From assembly GCA_963930655.1 (NCBI GenBank), contig OZ005603.1, positions 21,280,201 to 21,344,200 of the forward strand: a DNA stretch of 64,000 nucleotides, written 5' to 3'. The translations under genes and the position numbers were made by a program. The notes beneath the pieces were generated by a model, which saw only the letters and a program-made list of their open reading frames with translations, was not told where the DNA came from and did not search any database. The number at the start of each line of letters is the position of its first letter. The stretch's first letter is position 1. The DNA comes from Myrica gale. Taxonomy: Eukaryota > Streptophyta > Magnoliopsida > Fagales > Myricaceae. Positions 46,339-55,622 of the stretch are shown here, in pieces.

Positions 46339-47860
46339 GGATTAAGGCAACCCAAAAGGGGGGGTGAATTGGTTTTCTAAACTTTTCAATATTAACTCCC
46401 CAAAAACCGTGTTTGCAAAGTAAATACTAATTTAGCACAAGTATAATGATATAACAAGTATCTAAGTGCAATACATCATTTACTATTAGCTGGAAAATTG
46501 TCATTTTAGTCATGTTCGTCGTGGTGCAAATGAAGCGGTGCACTTATTAGCTCGTTGGGCCGCCACTGAATTCAACTCAGGAGGCAATCCCTGTGATGTT
46601 GAGCATTTTCCTGATATTTCTTGGTTGTATGCGGGAACTGATCCGCCCTAGCATTGTATTGTTTGGTTCTTGTTGCTTTTGAATAAAGTTGGAGTCTTGA
46701 TTAAAAAAAAATATCTAAGTGCTAAATGTAAAGAGTAGGGATAGAGAAAGCAAACGCGTGATTTTTTAGGTGGTTCAGCAAACCCGCCTACATCCACCCC
46801 TCAAACTCCTTCACCGAGCCTTGAGGTTTTCCACTATCTTCCAATAGTTTTTACACACTAGCTTCCGGGTGCTAGTGAACCTTACAAGTGTTTTCCCGGG
46901 ATAAACACTCAAACCCTCCCAAGTGGTTTTTCGGGCTCACCACTCACAACCTAACCAAGCTTGAGATATACCCTCTCTAAGCTTCTTATTTAGTGAACAA
47001 CCTCACTAAAGGAAACACCTCTTTTGGATAGGTAGATGGAAGAACAAAAACTCTCTTGATAGAGTAGATATGAAAATGGAAAGTTCTATCTTTTTATTCA
47101 CACAAAGACAAGGATATGAAAGTGTGTTTTATATGAATGATATGAGAAATATAAAATAAGAAGGTTTAAAATATTTCTCAAGCAGTAGAAATGATATGTG
47201 GCTGTTGGATATTCATTTTTGACAAAATGAAGGTATATTTATAGGCCACATATGAAAACTAGCCGTTTATAGCCGTTAGGGGTCGATTTGACAATTTTAC
47301 CGTTGTACCAGTCGACCGGTTCAAGTAGTCGTTGCCCAACGGTCATAAAATTTGAATACTGCCAACTTTTTGTCCTACGCGCCTGGTCGACCGCTATAAA
47401 TCATTTTCATCATCCGCTACAGACGGTCGACCGCTACAATTCATTTTCATAGACCGGTTCATTTAAAACCTTGTTTTTGACCACTTTTAAATACCCAATT
47501 TTAAAGGCTTACTTCTTATAAGTATATAAAAGGTTTGAGAATATATTTAAGGTGTTTTGAAACCTTTAAAAACATTTTAATCTTTCAAACAAAAGGTAAA
47601 ACGGTTTATACACGTTTTGAAAGATATGCAAGTGTGTAATTCAAATCCTTGTCAAATGTGAAATAAAGAGTTACAAGGATTATACCCTAAGGTCTTGAAT
47701 CTTCACTTTAAGCTCCTTGCATCTTTTTGTTCTTCTTTCTTCAAGGTTTGGCTCTTTTCGTCAAGTTGTCTTTGTCTTTAAAGATGTCTATTTTGTAAAC
47801 TCATCAATTTATTGAAATCATCAAAATCTCGATTGTGCACAAAAGCCAACAAAATATCTA
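46339..47860. repeat. Unclassified dispersed repeat with nested LINE tail
   Basis: It starts around GGCAACCCAAAAGGGGGGG-like sequence (a word common to some plant retroelement LTRs) and runs to about CAAAAGCCAACAAAAT. It includes a region of short inverted words around 46780-46960 (AGCTTCCGGGTGCTAG, GTTTTTCGGGCTCACC). No coding region or terminal repeats could be fixed. It interrupts the ECR1 fragment. Family call is uncertain (LTR-derived or Helitron-like). Confidence 0.35.
46470..46711 (+). mobile_element. 5'-truncated LINE, RNase H end plus poly-A
   Basis: The end of a non-LTR element codes HVRRGANEAVHLLARWAATE (typical LINE C-terminal RNase H), then further residues to a TAG stop, a ~50-bp 3'UTR and an A9 tail. 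It is flanked by an 11-bp target duplication TATCTAAGTGC at 46459-46469 and 46712-46722. It is severely 5'-truncated and inserted within the repeat 46339-47860. Confidence 0.88.
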
Positions 47861-47983
47861 GAGGTGAGTCTGGTAGTATATCGTTTAAGAAAAGCTACAC
47901 TGTAGCTCACATTTTTTTGTCCTTGCCAACGATTATAAGCATGAGCAATCTGTAATGTCTCGGATGTCTTTTTTATGAAATCA

Positions 47984-48938
47984 CACTACAAAAAAACAGG
48001 GTCTATAGCGGCGGTCGCTAAAAACGCCGCTATAGACCCATTATCCCAGCGTTTTACTTAAAACGCGACTAAAAAGACCCATATAGCGGAGGTCAGTGAC
48101 CGCGGTCTCTGACCGCCACTATATACCACCTGCAGCGGCGGTTTTGTCAGCGGTCCCTGACCGCTGCTATAGACCCCCTATAGCAGCAGTCACTATAACA
48201 GCGTTCTCTGACCGCCGCTATATACCTCCTTATAATCGCAGTTTTGTCTACCGCCTATAGCAGCGGTCTCTGACCACCGCTATATACCGCCTGTAGCGGC
48301 GGTTTTGTCAAAACCGCGGCTATAAGGCCAATCTCTAGCCACCGCCGCTAGAGATTGTATACCTATAGCGGCGGTCAGTAGCTGTATCTTGTACCTTTAG
48401 GAGCGGTTTTGAAAAAAAACCGTTGCTATAGGTATAGTTGGAAAAAAATTAAAAAAATCAAAATTATATGTTATTTAATGTTAATAATTATTTTATAGAC
48501 TATTTTATTCCTTTTAATACATAATTTTATTTTGTCATGTGTTTAAAAAAAATTTAGGAGACCTACTTAGTAAAATATAGAATTAAAAGGAGTTTTATGA
48601 AAATTGAAGTTGTTATATGGTATTCGAAATATTGTTATGAAAGTTATATCTATGATTGTTATGGTAATTGTATTTTTATTGACTAAATCTAAGTATTTTA
48701 GACATCTATTATCATATGCTTATAATGAGCATATATATTGGTAATAATTAGTAATATAATAATATTTAATTATGACATATTATTTAATTTCAAACAAAAA
48801 GATCTTGTGAGATTAATTAGCTTATGCAATTAAAGTACATAACTTAATATCTGGTCATAGTTATTATGGTAACTGAATATTTTATTGATTATAATTAACA
48901 ATTATATTTCAATAATATAGGTCGGTTTTTTTGTAGTG
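47984..48938. mobile_element. Non-autonomous CACTA (En/Spm) element
   Basis: The left end is CACTACAAAAAAACAGGGTC and the right end is the inverse, with TTTTTTTGTAGTG as its last bases. The flanking triplets TCA / TTA are near-identical, as expected for a decayed 3-bp duplication. The left 430 bp is packed with subterminal repeats of GCGGCGGTC / CTATAGC / GACCGCCGCTATA type in both directions. The right half is AT-rich, and no transposase is present. It lies inside the ECR1 fragment. Confidence 0.92.
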
Positions 48939-49785
48939 TTAGTTAATTTAAAGCTTTATCATGTATATTGATGTCTCATAATGACTTCCAACAATTCCTT
49001 TGGTTTATGTGTGTTCTATATGTGACATTTTGGATTTTCAATTTCATTTTCGCAAATATTTTCTCTCATTGTTGTTTGGAAATTTAGAGTATGATTATAA
49101 TAATAACGCTCGAGAAGAAACCATTAAACCTATTCTGATGCACCCTTGCTGAAACTTCTAGAATTGCTGCCCATTGCATTGAATATGCCCACTTAATCAA
49201 GTGGGATGAGGTAATAAATTACTCAGCAATTTGTATTTTCCCTTTGCCAAATTGTTGATTTTCAAATTTCTTTCTGTGTAATCTAAATATCATCTTATTT
49301 TTAGGTTCATAGTGGAAAGGCTCTTGATCCGGATGAACTGGAAGATGTCCAACACTCTCAAGATGTCCAAAGACCCCCAAGATCTGGGTGCTAGAGGGCC
49401 AGAGTGAACCATGCAGATATATTCTAAAAGTCATTTTGTCCTGCCATTAGAGGCAAGGAGCATAGAACATGGCCCTGTAAAAACATTTTATGTCATCTAA
49501 ATATAAGTCAGAGATATAATGTATATATCCATTTTATGTCAAAAGATTTTTTTATTTTTTTATATCTGTTCTCTTAGAGATTCTCTTTGTTTGTGTCTTG
49601 GGTTGGACCAAATTACTTATTTGTCCTCGTTTGCGGATAAGTCAACAATTTTTATAAATTTTACTAACAGAAGTCGTTATTATCATATTTATCATTCCTT
49701 AATTTCTAATTTTTTAAGAGAGAAAATCATGAAATTTCTTAACTTCTGAATTCCCTGCCGCGCTCGCTCGAGCAAAGGGAGGGGT

Positions 49786-49960
49786 CTCTGGAAATTCCAG
49801 GCCCTGTCATGCTCGGGGTGCTCTGGAAATTCCAAGTCTTGTCGGGCTCGGGTGGCTCTGGAAATTCCAGAACCTGCCGCGCTCGGGGTGCTATGGAAAT
49901 TCCAGGCCCTGTCGCGCGCGGGGTGCTCTAGCAATTCCAGGCCCTGTCTATGAGGTCCTC
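49786..49960 (+). repeat. 35-bp minisatellite, five units
   Basis: Five consecutive 35-bp units each begin near CTCTGGAAATTCCAG. That word is an odd palindrome centred on A. A GC-rich half follows (CCCTGTCGCGCTCGGGGTG). Units differ at several bases and the last is degenerate. The surrounding 49353-49785 and 49961-50180 hold no gene that I can see. Confidence 0.9.
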
Positions 49961-50180
49961 TGAGAAGATGAAGATAATAGATTTCAGAATTCTACAAATG
50001 GTTCTACTTGTAATGAATATGCAAAAGATATATAGTAACCAGAAAGTCTCATTAACCAATAAAATATTGTGTACAAAAAAATGAACTACAGATGGTTCTA
50101 CTATATACTATGCAATCCAACACTATTGTGTACAAAAAATCAAATAATTTCAAAAAGTAAACCCAATACAACTGATGATC

Positions 50181-51048
50181 CTAGAAGTCATCTAGGCTTT
50201 TATATTGTCCACATTGGGAATGCTCCTCATCATCGTTTGATACCTGAGAAGGAATAAGAAAAGAACATTTTTAACTATGGGTATATAAGATGAAATCAAA
50301 GTAAAAAGGTATGACAATGTACCTTTGAATCATCTTTTAACTGCAAGTGGCAAGCAACTGGTTCGAACACTGTAGCAGTGCTACTCTTGTGACAAACCCT
50401 TGACTTTTTCCTGAGTTCAAGCTCGCTCTTCAATTGCATGTTGCCTCGATGCTTCGGCTCCCGTGTCTTGAACCCCTTTGCAGCAATGGCTAGAGCTTCA
50501 TCTGCTCTTGTTATATCTGTCACTTGGCCAATCTCACCTGACTCTATGGTGAGCGGCAACTGAGCAAGATCTATTAGATTAGATTAAGTTGTTAGCTTTT
50601 AAACGGTTAAGTGTTTAGTCAGTTATTGTTTGATTAAGTTCAAAGATGTATATATACTCATTCATTGCTTAGTAAAATAACACACGAAGATATTATTTCA
50701 ATTCATGAAAAGATCATCTCTAAATTTTAAGGTTCAAATATTTACAGTTTTTCTGTTGTCTGTCCGAACTATTTCACTTACATAATCTAACCATATAAAT
50801 GAAACCAATGGAAATCTATCTGAATTCGTTCATATAGAGGGCAAATAAATTGACAAACCTTCTAGGTTTGAGGTACTACTCAAAGGGTATAGGAACCGGA
50901 AGTTTCTTCTTTTCCTTTTCTGCAACTTGTGTCTCGTAGGCCTCCACAAGATATTGCTTTTAAATAAAAGATCCATTAGGCAGAACAGTTTCTTCGTTGC
51001 ACCGTTCAAATTCCCCATCTGCACTTTGTCCTCTAATTCTAAAGGCAT
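50181..51048 (-). CDS. Unrecognised three-exon gene (166 aa)
   Basis: No known family was recognised. Minus-strand exons are 51048-50859, 50570-50323 and 50243-50181. Lengths are 190, 248 and 63 bases (167 codons with stop). Splice sites fit: donor GTTTGT after AGAAG, acceptor TAATAG, donor GTACAT after CAAAG, acceptor TTCTCAG. The frame stays open from ATG to TAG through both joins, which is unlikely by chance. The protein starts MPLELEDKVQMGNLNGATKK. It has a basic stretch (RHKLQKRKRRNFRF, residues ~41-54), a middle with ITRADEALAIAAKGFK, and an acidic end (SNDDEEHSQCGQYKSLDDF). The basic run could be a nuclear signal. A MITE pair lies directly upstream (51060 on), so the true first exon may be farther away and this may be only the 3' part of a longer gene. 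Confidence 0.55.
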
Positions 51049-51059
51049 TGATACATCAC

Positions 51060-51370
51060 CCAGAGATATGTTCGGTTTGAGTAAAAATGTCAGATTTTAG
51101 AGGAATTGTGAATATTTATGTTGAATAGTGTTTTATGGTGTGTGTGTGTAAAGTGGAGAGAGAAATGATTTGATGTAATTGTTTAATAAAAAAGTATTGG
51201 AGTTATGTAAAAAAATATAGAGAGGGAAAATTTATGTTGAATAAAAAAGTAAAAAGTTGTTGGAGATTGTGTAAAATGTATTGATGTTTGTGTTTGAATT
51301 CTAAATATGTTCGGTGGTAGTTTTGTGAATGTATTTGAATCCTAATTTTTTTTTGAAAACGAACATAACC
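51060..51370. mobile_element. MITE, first of a head-to-tail pair
   Basis: It starts near ATATGTTCGGTTT and ends with the inverted form AAAACGAACATAACC. It is about 310 bp, AT-rich, with no coding. The second copy (51371-51670) follows directly and repeats nearly all of it, including AATGATTTGATGTAATTG and AGAATTCTAAATAT-like words. Confidence 0.7.
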
Positions 51371-51670
51371 CAGGGATATGTTTGGTTTTAGTAAAAATGT
51401 AGAATTTTAGAGAAGTTGTGAATATTTATGTTGAATAGTATTTTATTGGTGTTTGTGTAAAGTAGATAGAGAAATGATTTGATGTAATTGTTTAATAAAA
51501 AAATATTGAAGTTATGTGAAAAAGTATAGAGAGAGAAAATTTATGTTCAATAAAAAAGTAAATAGTTGGAGATTTTTTAAAATGTAATAGTGTTTGTGTT
51601 TGAATTCTAAATATATTCAGTTATAATTTTGTTAATATATTATAAAAAAAATGTTGAAACCAACGTAACC
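51371..51670. mobile_element. MITE, second of a head-to-tail pair
   Basis: It starts GGGATATGTTTGGTTT and ends GAAACCAACGTAACC. It is the same family as 51060-51370, and the pair could arise by insertion into the old end or by unequal crossover. 51671-52015 after it holds poly-T runs and no recognised gene. Confidence 0.7.
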
Positions 51671-52855
51671 GAGGTTTCCATTTCGTGGTTCCCGCAAACG
51701 AAGGTAACGGAGTTTCCCGACGCAGACGCCGGCAACTCAGCGTTCCAATATTTCAAGAAGGTAGTTGACGTGAACTGATATATTTCAAAGTTAAGTTTAA
51801 GTTTATGATGGGACACATGTCAGTCTATTATTTGTGCTTACGTGCCGGTCTTTTTTTTTTTTTTAATTAGAGATAAGCAGTTTCCGTTGAAGTCCATATT
51901 TGATATTTGCGACCTCAGGATTTATTTGTTGAAAGTGTTAGCTCAAAGACTTTTTTTTTTTTTACAAAGACCATTTGTGCAATTAAATTACTAGGCCTTT
52001 AGTTTTTGGCTAAAGAACAGCAGCTTCTTTTCGTCGTTGACACCCTTCCTCGAATCTCCTCCTAGGGCCCCAAGTCTCGAGTCTCTCGGCCTCTACCCTC
52101 CCTCTCCTAAAATCGCCACCCTCCCGCACGACAGTCCCCCCACGCCGGCCGCGCCTACCTTCGCCGAGCACTACAGCTACTCTCCTCTTTTCTCCTCTGC
52201 CACATCTCTCTCTCACCGAGCCATTTATGATAGTTAGGTTTCAAAGTGTTGGTGATTCTCTCTCTATTAAACTTTTTGTTGATTTTAATTTGTGCTATTT
52301 GAAGTATTGGGACATATGTTATTGCTTAATTCCCCCCCCCCCTTTGTTTGCTATTTTTAGGGTTTCTTCGAATTTGATTTTGGGGTTGCAGAAGTAGAGA
52401 GAGGAAGAAAATAGTGCTGGGATTTCTGCTATACTGCTGGTAATTCTTATCAAATCACTTCACTGAACTTGTGCTGAGTGTGTTTTTTTAATTATTATTA
52501 TTTATATCTACGTTTGATGAATTTGTCGACTGTAAATGATATTTTCTCATAGATTCATAGTTTAGGGCTTCGCTGCTTCCTAATATTGTGTTTTATTACT
52601 TTGAACTGTATTTTTGAGCCGTTTTCAACCTTTTCTTGGGTTTCAGTAAGGGTTTTGTTTTCTATCGGTTGAAGACGTAGTGTTTAATCCTACTTACACA
52701 TCCTGTTATCTTTCTCTCTCTCTGTGAAGATGCAATTTTGACATGAAAAACTATGGAAACAGCGTTGTAGATGGAGACTCAAGCATCTCCGCGGTAAAAA
52801 AAAGGGTGCAGATTTCACGTTTTCTTTGATCCTACGTCATTCTTTATTCTATTGT

Positions 52856-55076
52856 GGGTTTGATGTTTCTTTGCTTCTTGGTGGTAGATGTATCTGTAGA
52901 GAGTTTCTAAGCTGGTGGAATTTCCAATCCTCTTGTTTGAATACATGTAAAAGGTAGTGACTGGCTGGAACAGTATGGGGTATTCCCAGAGTTTTAGAGT
53001 TGAGGCGAAGGATTTTGAGGTGTCGGTGGGAGGGAGGGGCGTGATTAAACTTGCAGAATGGAGTAGGAAGTCCCTCAGTTCCATTTTTTTGGGTAGATTC
53101 GGAGCAATTTGACTGGTGAACTTAGCTGGCAAGCTCATGGAGGCTGATGTCGATCAAGACTTTGTTTCCAAGTTTAATGATGGCTCTCGAGCCTTCTTAG
53201 CCCAAAGGTGTGAAAATAGAGCTGGGAGATACGTTGCAATAGCAGAATATGGTGAAGGTCGTAAGGAAGGAGTGGTGATGATTCCGGAGGGAAGAGGTGG
53301 TGCTGGGTGGAATTCGATGGCTGCTTGTTTTCAGGAGGTAGTGGACCACCTCGAAAATGTTCGGCAAAGAAAGACAGAGGTTGGGGGTGAGAGGCACCGT
53401 CATGGAGTCTCTTACGCTGGCGTGGTCAAGTCAGGGCCTTCGACGGTGGTCTCCGATGTGCCTTCTTCGTCTGTGGAACGAGCCGTTTCCGATGGCAGAG
53501 GTGGTAGAGATGCTATCATTTCGCGTGTGCAGTTGTCCAAGATGCATGCACAGCATGCGGCTATTCCCGTTCCCAATGCGGGTGGGGTAGCTGTTAGTCT
53601 CTGCCCGAGGCATGTTCGATATAGACTGGAGTCTATGCGAAGGGAACTGAACAGCCTTTTAGAGGCTTTAGACGATAGGGGCGATTCTGGCATGTTGTGT
53701 CAGGAATGTAAGGGCGCGAAACTTGGTGCGGTCAAAGCATCTGGGCCAGACTTTTTCTCGAATGGGCCTGGTGTTTTTTCGAAAGTAACGGAGCAAGAAT
53801 CCTTCTGTAAGGATAAGGGGGGGTTGCATGGGCTTGGGCCTGGGCCGTTTGTTGGGTCTGGGAGGGAGAGGGGAGTTGGGCTTGTAGCAGGGTCGGGTGG
53901 GGAAGACTTTGGTGGTTTTGAGGAACCAAAGTCTACGGTAGACTTCGTGGGCACCCAGTTAACCGACCCGGTGGCGGTCCATGTCCATCAGCTTCGGGAG
54001 GATGGGTCGATCTCGTCTGGGGTGGCAGTGGGTCCTATCGGTGTTCTACCGACGCCGGGAGTTCCTGTCGACTACTCTCAGACGACAAAGAGCAGTGAAC
54101 CACCGCTCTCGAATCCAAAGGAAAACAAGCACCACACCAAGGATCTTGACTTTCGGCCTTTGGAGGTGGGAACGACTCCACTGGGAGGGGTTGTTGGCTC
54201 TGCCAGTGCTCTGCCAGCAGGGTGTGGGACCCTTGAAGTGGGGAAAGACGTCTTGGTGAAGCTCGGTGACTCGGAGGTTAAAGTGGAGAACGACGTATTC
54301 CTAATTTCCGATCCGGCGACGCATCTTGACTTCTAGCTTATGGAGGTGGGGTCGACTCCATCGGGAGGGGCTGATGGCTCTGTCAGTGCTATGCCAGCAG
54401 GGTGTGGGACCCTTGAAGTGGAGAACGACGTCTTGGTGAAGCTCGGCGTCTCGGAGGCTTCCCTGGGGGATTTAGGAGCTGCCCTTCTTACTGGTGAGAC
54501 GTCAACAGCTTCTTTCGAAGGGGGAGGGGCTATAGTTTGTGTCGAAAGTAGTGTTGATGATCTAGAAAAGGAGAGGGCGAGCAGCAGTTTCCCTTGTAAA
54601 GCGTTGGCGGGGGAATCTTCGGCGTGGGTCTTGGACTTGGTTTCCTTTGTGGGTCAGATGGTTGGGGTGTCGTGTGGTGGTCAAGAGGAAAAGTTGAGGG
54701 ATCTTTTTGCAGCGTTGGAACACAATCGGGTGCAGCTTAGCTCGAAAAAGCCTAGAAAATCAGGGGGAGAATGCTCAGGGAGTTGAAGGGATTGCAATTT
54801 TCGGTTAACTATGAAGGGTTTTCTTCGATCGCTAGGAAGACTAAAAGCCATGGGCTGGACTACTAGGGGACTCGTTTGTGGCGGGTGAGAGTTTTTGGGA
54901 GTCTTGTTGGCTAGTGGGTTGAGGGTTCTTTGGGAGTCTTGTTGGGTGGCCGTTCTTGGTGTTCTTTGGGCCTTTGTTTGTTTTAGGGTTCTTCAGTATA
55001 TTCTCTTGTACTGTTGGCTCCGTTGTTATGCGTTCCTTGTTTTTCTTCTTTTTAATAAGATTGACTTATAAAAAAA
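52856..55076 (+). mobile_element. ORF1-only L1 LINE with 17-bp target duplication
   Basis: The insertion is flanked by perfect direct repeats ATTCTTTATTCTATTGT at 52839-52855 and 55077-55093. It contains a ~119-bp leader, ORF1 from ATG 52975 to about 54863, then ~210 bp of 3'UTR and a short A tail (ATAAAAAAA). No endonuclease or reverse transcriptase is present: ORF1 passes directly into the 3'UTR. The sister LINE at 29.2-38.4 kb has both ORFs. Intact, exact duplications suggest a fairly recent insertion. It must have used another LINE's enzymes. Confidence 0.88.
52975..54786 (+). pseudogene. LINE ORF1 of the ORF1-only element
   Basis: The start MGYSQSFRVEAKDFEVSVGG aligns with the ORF1 at 29240. 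The conserved stretch FNDGSRAFLAQRCENRAGRY and VVMIPEGRGGAGW follow (plant L1 ORF1, RNA-binding). TGA at 53110-53112 sits where Trp is expected, the same codon that is TAG in the other copy. TAG at 54334-54336 lies in the second unit of an exact-length 180-bp duplication (54161 onward and 54341 onward). After 54786 a shift leads to MLRELKGLQFSVNYEGF, the usual ORF1 end. Apart from these, the frame is open for ~1.8 kb. Confidence 0.75.
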
Positions 55077-55129
55077 ATTCTTTATTCTATTGTAGATTCT
55101 TCCCCAAATCTTTTTCTTTGTTTTTTTAA

Positions 55130-55345
55130 GCCGATTGAAGGCAAGCTCAAACTTGGCTTGGCTCAACTCATTTGGATGGTTAGACTTGGGCTTGAGGCGA
55201 GTTTGATATTGGTAGATTATAGTCGAGCCGAGCTCGAACACCATTTCGAATTCTCAATTCGATTTTGAGCAGAGCAAGGGTATTCTGTAGTCGAGCCAAG
55301 TTTGAACCATCAATACTCAGCTTGAGTCAGATCGACTACAGCCCT
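55130..55345. repeat. Repeat remnant with GAGCCGAGCTCGAAC words (possible hAT MITE)
   Basis: It has inverted and direct GAGCCGAGC / GGCTTGGCTC words and a right end GATCGACTACAGCCCTAAT, whose inverse ATTAGGGCTGTAGTCGATC resembles hAT tips. The left end is not clear. It lies within the proposed MFAP1 5'UTR intron. Confidence 0.4.
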
Positions 55346-55622
55346 AATTTTGGTACCACTGATATTCTTTGCAACTTGGTTATTCTCATTGTTTTGCTTT
55401 ATATCTGCAATATGGATACATTAAGTTATTTGGTTGCTCTGTATACAATATTGGCCACAACTTGTGCTAAATTCTGCAGTTGTTTTTTGTGTTTCAGGGG
55501 ATTACAGACCAGCTAGATTGGGGGTTGAACTTTGATGAGTTAGGATTTATTACAGGGGGAAAGCAGAGAGTTCTCAGTTGGCTTTTTGGACTCAAATATT
55601 TTCTGGGTTCCATCAAGACACA

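Larger units (their letters stand above)
45904..49352 (+). pseudogene. ECR1: NEDD8-activating enzyme E1 catalytic subunit (ECR1/UBA3) fragments
   Basis: Three pieces match the E1 catalytic subunit that activates NEDD8/RUB for cullin modification. The first is 45904-45960, DMDSIEVCNLNRQFLFR, from the adenylation fold. The second is 49139-49210, CTLAETSRIAAHCIEYAHLI then KWDE, containing the Cys-Thr of the catalytic-cysteine motif. The third is 49305-49352, VHSGKALDPDELEDV. The donor GTAATA at 49211 and the acceptor TTTTTAG before 49305 are in phase. The exons between the first two pieces are missing and the match is lost after 49352. A repeat, a LINE tail and a CACTA element occupy the gap. 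Introns are kept, so this is not a processed copy. It is a degraded gene fragment. Confidence 0.8.
52016..55622 (+). other. Probable MFAP1 leader: 5'UTR exons and long 5'UTR intron
   Basis: A CT- and CCCTCC-rich segment at 52020-52230 and a GA-rich word AGAGAGAGGAAGAAAAT near 52395 look like a plant 5' leader, with a donor-like GTAATTC at ~52440. An acceptor-like TTTCAG at ~55492-55497 precedes a 125-base leader to the MFAP1 ATG. The intervening ~3 kb contains an ORF1-only LINE (52856-55076) and an AT-rich repeat. Transcript evidence is needed for exact ends. Confidence 0.45.

Noticed and set aside
47984-48430. CRISPR-like array of GCGGCGGTC words
   Set aside because: These are subterminal repeats of a CACTA element in both directions, with no constant spacer length.
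52037-52237. Pro/Ser-rich 66-codon frame
   Set aside because: It lies in the CT-rich leader of the MFAP1 gene and has no family likeness.
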